Assembly: GCA_949710005.1 (NCBI GenBank) | Contig: OX453276.1 | Location: forward strand, 17,740,449-17,804,448 | Reading direction: 5' to 3' | Source of the DNA: Ricordea florida | Taxonomy: Eukaryota; Cnidaria; Anthozoa; Corallimorpharia; Ricordeidae | DNA length: 64,000 nucleotides | Shown here: positions 57,477-64,000 of the stretch, one piece after another | Layout: the number at the start of each line of letters is the position of its first letter | Position numbering within the stretch: position 1 is the stretch's first letter | The notes under the pieces: model-generated | Seen by the model: only the letters and a program-made list of their open reading frames with translations | Told to the model about the DNA's origin: nothing | Databases searched by the model: none | Made by a program: the position numbers and the translations under genes

Positions 57477-58098
57477 AGTCTAGCGACAATTAGGGCTTGC
57501 CATGATTCAATGACCTTTAAAATTTCGCTGGATAATTGACAGTTAAGGAAAGTTAAAAAAATCTCACTAAAGCAACCTAAAGGTGTCTAACTTTACGAAA
57601 GTCAAAGTAAACAGGACGGGGCATGCGTTTTTTAGCCTAGACAGATCTGGGGACTAAAAATGGAGAATCCACCGATCCAAAATCTGCTGTTTGTTGTTAT
57701 GGCTGATATATTGGCCATATTGGGCCGCAAAGGGTTAAGGTAAAAAATGGCTCAGATGGCTACAAAATAAAATGCTTTTATGAAAGAGTACCCTTAACAG
57801 TAATATATATTTTATATGTTATATAGCGTTTGAAAGCTTATGAAGTTCTGACTATTTTTTGATTTTAGAAAAGTGATAAATAATTAATATCCATCTCCAT
57901 GGTAACTAATGATTACACATAGTTTATGCACATATGCAAATTAAAATTATAATTTCTAGGCTCTCGGAAAGTTCCACAATATGTCTTAGAAATGTTTGCA
58001 ACTGACGTATACATTATCAAAAAGGATATTTTATGAGCTAATCATTTTGCAAACGTTTACCAATAGTTTTAATTCCACACAAAATAATAATTATGACT

Positions 58099-58665
58099 TT
58101 AAAATATACTGTCATTTACAAAAATTATTGAAATTTGTTTTGGATTTTTTAAGACAACATTCAATTTACTAAACACCCTTTCAGGTGTGTTCCATGCGAA
58201 AGGTGAATCAAGTAATGTTGTTCTGCATATAAAAAGCAATGTCTCATTTTCCTCAATAAGTGAAGAGTAAACTTTTATCATAGTTTTGATTGTGTGCCAC
58301 CTTAAAAAACATGGATGCTCACAAAGGTGTGCATCACACTTTGCATAATAGAAATTTGGTTTGGGATGTTTCAGATTTCCTTGTGCATTTTCGGTGTAGG
58401 CAGTTGCTTTAAATCTTCTCTTTTCAGCCCTCTGCCCAAAATACTTTCCCATGAACCAATCTCTTGGAATTGGAGAGTGACCTGGTCCCCTGACAGGTCT
58501 GGAACCTGCATTTTCTCACAAAGTAAATAGTAGCTGAACCAGTGGAAAGATGAAAGTCTAAACTGCTTCTGTGTGGCTTCATTGCTGGGTTTCAGTTTAT
58601 ATAGCAGATGGCTGTTTACTAAGCCAATCTCAATGAGTCGCCGAAACAGTCTCCTCCACAACTAC
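58099..58665 (-). pseudogene. piggyBac C-terminal remnant D
   Basis: On -: LFRRLIEIGLVNSHLLYKLK, FRLSSFHWFSYYLLCEKM, PDLSGDQVTLQF, then a Cys/His-rich tail in another frame (YAKCDAHLCEHPCFLRWHTI). This is the end of a piggyBac-type transposase different from A and C. It is present only in copy 2 of the duplication. Confidence 0.72.
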
Positions 58666-58833
58666 ATAGTTTTCTTCCCAATTGCAAAGTAACCAAGTGG
58701 TTGATCATTGTGGTTAAAACCACCTATATATTATAAACTCTGGTTTATTGGGGATAACATCACGTACAGCATTGCCATGGATGGTGGATAGTGCAAAAAC
58801 ATCCTTCCTGTCTTTCCAGTGCACTGCTGTCAT

Positions 58834-61800
58834 ACATACATACATACATGAACTTTATTTCAACTCGAATTTGAGAGTAGCTATAAAAACTAATGTCTTC
58901 GAGTAAAATAATAAATTTAAAATACAATAAAATACAAATTTATCATTAAAATACTAAAAGCATGCCTATAAAATAGTAAAATTGATAATATGGAAAGAAT
59001 ACAATTTATAATAAGTTATATTTAATATTAAAATTGATAAAAATTTCGAATATTCCTCTTAAATTCGTTAAAATCCTTGCAAGTTCTCAAGGCATCAGGA
59101 AGAGCATTCCAAAGTTTTGCACAATGATACCTTAACGAGTTTAGACCAAATGTTGTTGTTCTTGCCTTTGGAAGTGACAGAATGTAGTTGCCACGTAGGT
59201 TGTAGTTTACAGCGCGTAGAGTAAACATGTCTCATATAATTTGGATAATCAGTTACAAACAAGCTCTTGTATAATACAATCAGCATACTTTGAAGTCGTT
59301 TATTATGTAATGAAGTGAGGTTAACCTTTTCGAGTAACTGGCTGTAAGAAGAACTGTAATCTTTAAGAATAAACCTTTTAAAAATAAAGAATAAAGAATA
59401 AAGTATACGTTTATTCAAGGTGTCCAACTTGTCAGTGTTACGTGCCCCACAAAAGTGCCAAACTGTAGAGCAGTAATGAAAGTGTGGTACGATGAAAGCC
59501 ATGTACAGCTTGAACATAGTTTCACGTGAAATCAGTTTGTGTAGTCTTAACATAACATTTAATTGATTATTTATTTTCTTGCAGATGGTAGATATATAAT
59601 TATCGAAGCAAAGTTTGTTGTCTATGTTCATACCAAATATGTCTATCGAAGGCTTGACAGCAAAAGAAAATGTGTAATCGGTAGTGCCCAGGACCATAGC
59701 CTGATGCTTGGCTTCGTTGACAATCATACCGTTATCGCGATACCAGTGATTAGCGACTAGAACATCCTGCGTAATACGTTCCTCCAAGTGAACCGGATCT
59801 ACATCAGAGTCGTAGATTTGCTGATCGTCTGCATAAATATTTAGCTTGGTATGTGTCACATGATAAAAAAGATCGTTTATAAAAATATTGAACAACATAG
59901 GTCCTAAGACGCTTCCCTGTGGTACTCCCCTACTGACTCGTTTCCAGGTAGAGTGAGTATCCCCGATCTTGACTCTTTGAGATCTGTCACTCAAATAATC
60001 TCTGAGTAAGGCACAACTTTCTTCACCTACTCCATACGCTTTGAGTTTGGCTAGAAGGAGTGAGTGTGGGATGACGTCAAACGCTTTTGATAAGTCCATG
60101 GACATAACAGCCACCAATTCTCCTTTGTCGCGCATTGACCTCCAATCCTCAGTCATCCTTAATAAAGACGTCTCGCAGCTGTAATATTTTCTGTATGCAG
60201 ATGTGAAATCCGACACGATATCCCGATAGAAATCACAAAGCTGTGATGACAGAAGTCTTTCGTAGATATTGTTCAGAGCGGGTAGGACAGTGACAGGCCT
60301 GTAGTTGTGCTTGTTTAATTCCTCTCCTTTTTTGAGCAGTGGTGTTACTTGCCCCATTTTCCAACGAGCTGGATAACGACGTTGATCGATGGAACTATTG
60401 ATTATTTTGGCTAGAGGCCCTGCTATCACAGTTGCAGATTCTTTAATGAGCCTAGGCGGAATCATGTCATGTCCACACGACTTGCGAACATTAATACCTG
60501 AGAGGAGCCGTTCTATTTGTACTTGGTTTGTGTATTGAAAGTTGAAACACACTGGCGCGCTCCGTTTGTCACTTCGCTTGTGAATGGCCTTGATGCTTGA
60601 ATGATTGGCAAAGTCCTCTCCATAATCAACCTCATTTATCTCAGCAACACCATCAACAATATGCACGAAGTGATCGTTGAACAATTCTGAAATCTCTTTC
60701 TTGTCACTAACAACAGCATCGTTCTCTTTTAGAATGATATCGTTTGCTTGCTTTATTTTCTTGGAGTGTATAAACGGGCGGCATGTGTCCCAAAAGTCAC
60801 GCGGATTGTCGGGTTCCATTGTTTTCTTTAAGAAATGTTCTTTAATTGCCTTGCGTCTAAGAGATGTACACTTGTTGCGTTGCGTTTTATAATTCGCATA
60901 ATTTTCATCATTGCGATCATTTGTAAATTTTTTCCACAGTCTGTTGCGATGTCGAATAGCTTTACGCCATTGCTCTGTCATGTAAGGTATCTGATTACCT
61001 CTTACATGCACCTGTTTAAGAGGGGCGTGTTCGTTAAGAATGTCAAGGTACAATGATTCAAAAGCGTGAATTTTGTCATCCACATCGTCAAATAAATCTA
61101 TTATGTGGAAAGGAGCTGAATGCAAATCTCGCAGGAACTGCTCTTGGTTGAAGTTTTTCATACTCCGGAAACAGATTTTACGTGAACGCGATTGTGGGGC
61201 TGAAGCCCGCAAGACCGTGTATACCAGAGAATGATCGCTAATTTGTGTGTCTACTACTCCAGATGTCAGAATCCTTCTCTTGTTATTTGTAAGGATTAAA
61301 TCAAGAAGTGTTGCTGATGTTTTGGCCTTTCGTGTAGCCGACTTGATAACATTATGTAGATTAAAGATGTCTAATAAATCTAAGAGATCTCGACCGTCAT
61401 ACGGTGGCATGTCGGGTTTCATAAGGTCAGCATTAAAGTCTCCAGCCAAAATAACATCGCTCGTCAGTGCAGTTGCTGCCTCAAACAGCGCAGAAAGTTC
61501 ATACTTCCATTGTAGTTTCGGTACAGAGGGCGGCCGGTAAATAGCAACCACAGTAATCCAAGTCTTCGCTAATTTAACTTTAAGGACCAGCGATTCAGTC
61601 CTGAAGTTAGACCTGACACTCGATGAGAGTCCTTTGAACTGTTTGACTTCAGTGAAGCAAATGTTACTTTTGACATAAATCATTAGCCCACCTTCATACG
61701 CGTTTCTATCTCTTCGACATAGACGATACCCCTCAACAAGAAATTGGCTGCTCGGAAATGTTGCATCTAACTTAGTTTCTGTAATGGCCAGAATATCAAA

Positions 61801-62532
61801 TCGGCCGGAAAGCAACCAGCTTTTAATATCATGGAATTTAAATCCTCCAATACCATTAGCATTTATGTGACCGATCTTAAAGTTGGAACGACGACTTTCA
61901 GTAATCTTGTCAAAGTCGGCCCATATTTCGTTCTCGGCTTCCACATCACTTTGGCCATGATTTTCATCTTCACTGGAATCCTCCAGAAGACTGTCACTGA
62001 GTGGAGGTAAGGAACACATAATACAGTACCAGGCCTGTATGGACAATCGATACCGGCAAAAATCTTTCACAGACATGCCTGAACAATTCTTATGAAAAGC
62101 TCTGGCACACTGACCCATACAGCGGACGCCATCTTGGTTCTTTCGAATTACCTTCCCACAACCTGTACAGATCTCTTTTGTGCCAGCAAAATTGTTTTCT
62201 TTAGCCGGTCCAGGATTACTTTTGACGTTTCCGGAGAGTTTAAGTAGTGCATACTGTGTCGTCGCCGTGGTATTGCTGTAATAAGGGGACCTTAGTCCTA
62301 AATACGCCTTCAATCGATTTCGTGAATATGGCTGATGCGGCAATTTCACAGAGATACCAGCATATTGGCTGCATCTGGTTCCCGAAAACATAAGCGTATC
62401 ATTCCTGGGAAGCTTACAGTTATATTTAGCTAAAGACGAGCTGGTAAATGTAGTAGAGTAACACAATATCAAGAGCAAAATATGGAGCCCGCATACCACG
62501 CTACCGTCCGCCATTGCAAAAAAGGGAAAAAC
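58834..62532 (-). mobile_element. L2/CR1-like non-LTR retrotransposon 2, nearly intact
   Basis: The 3' end (on -) is AATAAAGTTCATGTATGTATG, a TATG-type microsatellite at 58,834-58,852 on +. The 5' end is inferred at about 62,532, because copy 1 reads straight through CTGCTGTCATGTACCCTGTGG whereas here the element splits GCTGTCAT from ACCCTGTGG. Length is about 3.7 kb. No target-site duplication is obvious, and two bases (GT) of the site may be lost. Confidence 0.88.
59028..62514 (-). CDS. Non-LTR polyprotein: signal-like helix, 2A-like motif, PHD-type finger, APE endonuclease, RT
   Basis: I chose the ATG at 62,514 (MADGSVVCGLHILLLILCYS), because the open frame upstream lies in flanking sequence. 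Numbering from it: hydrophobic helix 6-25; 2A-like SGNVKSNPGP at 94-103; Cys-rich finger about 116-167 (CTGCGK, CARAFHKNC, WYCIMC); APE endonuclease about 213-435 (GHINANGIG, ITETKLD, IYRPPSV, AGDFNADLM, ISDHSLVY); RT about 640-940 (DLSKAFDVI, GVPQGSVLGP, YADDQQIY). All key residues named are present. A 1-base frameshift at about 59,229 moves the last 66 codons (NSLRYHCAKLWNALPDAL) to another frame ending at 59,028; unshifted, the frame ends at 59,095. The core is otherwise open over about 1,100 codons. Confidence 0.9.
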
Positions 62533-62699
62533 CCTGTGGTAATTATTGCGCACCAAACTGGACAAAAAATACTTCTATGCCTAATTTTAATACTTCTTCC
62601 ACATAAATAAAAAATATATGATACTTCTAGAGGTATATGTAAACATTGTTTGACATGTATAATACTTCCTACCGTATATATAAACATTGTTTGGAATTA

Positions 62700-63200
62700 T
62701 ACGGACTCCCCTTGTGAGGTGTGGTAGCCATGCATTTTAGCCTTCAGTCAAATGGTTTTGTATTACTCCCCAGTTTTCCATTAAAAGTTTCTTTAGGCCA
62801 TGCACTGCTGAGTGGTATGTTGCAACAAATGGCAAAACTGTAGTTTGAGTCTTTTTTCTTTGTTGGAGTGCCAACCTTCTGTCTTCACAGCAGACTCCTG
62901 TTAGGAACCTCTCGATGAAGTTATTAGGGTATCCTCGCCTTTGATAAAACCTCGTTTTGCACCTGAGGTGTGACATGAGGTGAAATGCGTGTATTGGAAG
63001 GTTTCTGTCGGCTTGTAGTGGGTCCTGTTGTCCAGGATACAGTCAGTTTAAAATCTATCCCCTTTGTATACTATTGTGTTGAGGAAAGTGATCTCCCTGG
63101 CAGTACCATGGGTTTTCAGATAGTTTTTGCCATTGAATTGGAATGAGTTTTCCTTTAATATCAAAACAAGCATTTCACTTCTCAATTTTTCCATCTTTTT
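62700..63200 (-). pseudogene. Penelope-like element RT remnant (copy 2, deleted)
   Basis: On -: ENSFQFNGKNYLKTHGTA joins directly to REITFLNTIVYKG, so the segment with the TKMA block and the YIDD box seen in copy 1 is deleted. Thumb-like sequence continues (RFYQRRGYPNNFIERFLTGV in 62,976-62,737 and GLKKLLMENWGVIQ). Confidence 0.8.
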
Positions 63201-63265
63201 TTTTGGTAGCAACAAGGTTTTATCCCTTCTACCACTGTCATATGTGTGGCTTCAAGTTACCCTTA

Positions 63266-63488
63266 TTACATTTTGACGTCATTTTAAGCCACATCCCACA
63301 ACCCTACCATTTTTCATCATCTTGACATTCATAATGTGGGAACCCAGAGCTCATCTGCCAGCTGTGCCATGCTGGTGAGGCCTAAGAAGGCCGAAACAGC
63401 TGTCCATGGCTGCTGTCTTTTGAGCCTTTATTGCATTTTGATGTTGTCATTTTAAGGCACATCCCATAACCCTACCATTTTTCATCAT
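63266..63488. repeat. Direct repeats flanking a hammerhead-like motif
   Basis: A block of about 58 bp beginning CATTTTGACGT and containing CATCCCACAACCCTACCATT occurs at about 63,268-63,322 and again, slightly diverged, at about 63,432-63,488. A spacer of about 110 bp with the ribozyme-like motif lies between. The same block appears once in copy 1 (53,894-53,950). Confidence 0.8.
63366..63410 (+). ncRNA. Hammerhead ribozyme-like motif (type I, minimal stem III)
   Basis: Stem I: GCCATG (63,366-63,371) pairs with CATGGC (63,405-63,410). Core CTGGTGA (63,372-63,378) takes the place of CTGATGA. Stem II: GGCCT-AAGA-AGGCC (63,379-63,392). GAAA is at 63,393-63,396. Stem III is the palindrome ACAGCTGT (63,396-63,403), and C at 63,404 is the expected cleavage site after GT. 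The single core change (A6 to G) may reduce activity. Hammerheads with very short stem III are known from Penelope-like elements and retrozymes. Here the motif is on +, opposite to the neighbouring Penelope RT. Confidence 0.75.
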
Positions 63489-64000
63489 TTCCCTAAGATA
63501 GTTGGTCGGGATTGGAGGGTTGTGAAATATGTTAGATGCATGGGATACTGTTATTCTCTCCTCCTGTGGTATATTTGTATACATCCATAGACACTAGTAT
63601 AGTGTCTTGGTGTATTTTTGTTCTTTCCACAACATTAATAAAGTCTGTAGTATCCTTAAGGTAGGATTTTTGCTTTTAAGCAATTGGCTGGAGCAGTCTA
63701 TCCAAAAATTAGGATATTTTTTCTGTTGGGCCTTCTTCCCCTGATATGATCGGTCTCCCGACCGGTTTAGGCTTGTGAATTTTTGTTAGGGTATAGAAGA
63801 TAGGTATTCTAGGTGGACTGGGAGTTTGTGAAAGCCATTTAGCTGTCATGTCATCTATGTGCTTACCTTGGTGGAGTTGAGTAATAATTCAATTCACTCT
63901 TTGTTGCGTGTCTTTCACCAAAGGTTGTCTTAAAGACTTATAGTGCTTTCTGTTGTTGAATTGCACTTGGGCCTCCTTTATTTTGTCTGTTTTATTCATG
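63489..64000 (-). pseudogene. Penelope-like RT, N-terminal part, running off the window
   Basis: On - from 64,000: LVKDTQQRVN, then after a stop PRIPIFYTLTKIHKPKPVGR, PIISGEEGPTEKIS, KDTTDFINVVERTKIHQDTI and LVSMDVYKYTTG. This matches the early RT motifs of Penelope elements (KIHK, GRPI, SMDV). Stops are present. The start lies beyond the window edge. Confidence 0.8.

Larger units (their letters stand above)
54825..63340. repeat. Tandem segmental duplication, copy 2
   Basis: Paralogue of 45,335-53,965 (block list given there). It carries its own non-LTR insertion (58,834-62,532), piggyBac pieces at 56.0-57.5 and 58.1-58.7 kb, and about 400 bp of extra sequence at 55,340-55,735 not present in copy 1. 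Within the Penelope part it lacks about 340 bp present in copy 1. Confidence 0.8.

Overview
The window looks like repeat-rich intergenic DNA of a cnidarian, most likely a stony coral or another anthozoan. That assignment is inference. It rests on AT-rich sequence, spliced genes with short GT..AG introns, and a mix of mobile elements that I associate with coral genomes: PIF-Harbinger, Helitron with an RPA-like gene, piggyBac, Tigger, THAP-DDE, BEL, Gypsy, Penelope, and L2/CR1-like retrotransposons with a 2A-like motif. I see no complete host gene. The only piece that might be host-derived is a RecQ-like helicase fragment at 37.99-38.27 kb. No rRNA, tRNA or CRISPR array was recognised.

Layout. 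0-0.7 kb: a 281-bp tandem duplication. 0.7-4.75 kb: a complete PIF-Harbinger transposon with an intron-containing transposase and a convergent Myb/SANT-like gene. 4.75-8.6 kb: Helitron debris and unassigned sequence. 8.65-13.9 kb: a 5.26-kb DNA transposon with perfect 101-bp terminal inverted repeats around one six-exon gene of about 1,240 codons, which I cannot place in a named superfamily. 13.9-20.8 kb: a decayed Helitron (DUF6570-like region, Rep, PIF1-type helicase, RPA-like protein) carrying a non-LTR insertion and a 716-bp inverted-repeat element. 20.8-39 kb: mostly non-coding, with several MITEs and palindromes, an L2/CR1 fragment, a deleted Gypsy element, a pair of long inverted arms and the RecQ-like fragment. 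39.3-44.5 kb: a deleted BEL element, a Tigger (pogo) element with defined ends, and a broken THAP-DDE transposase.

45.3-63.4 kb is a tandem segmental duplication with two copies of about 8.6 kb (from 45.33 kb and from 54.82 kb). Each copy holds, in the same order, a non-LTR RT fragment, a piggyBac remnant and a Penelope remnant. Each copy later received its own non-LTR retrotransposon at a different site: a broken one on + at 49.11-52.72 kb and a nearly intact one on - at 58.83-62.53 kb. Each copy therefore serves as an approximate empty site for the other's insertion. Both retrotransposons have the same unusual N-terminus: a hydrophobic signal-like helix, then a 2A-like NPGP motif, a PHD-type zinc finger, an APE endonuclease and the RT. 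A hammerhead-ribozyme-like motif lies next to Penelope sequence at 63.37-63.41 kb.

The strongest leads are the unassigned six-exon transposon, the signal-helix plus 2A architecture, the hammerhead-like motif, and the paired empty sites in the tandem duplication.
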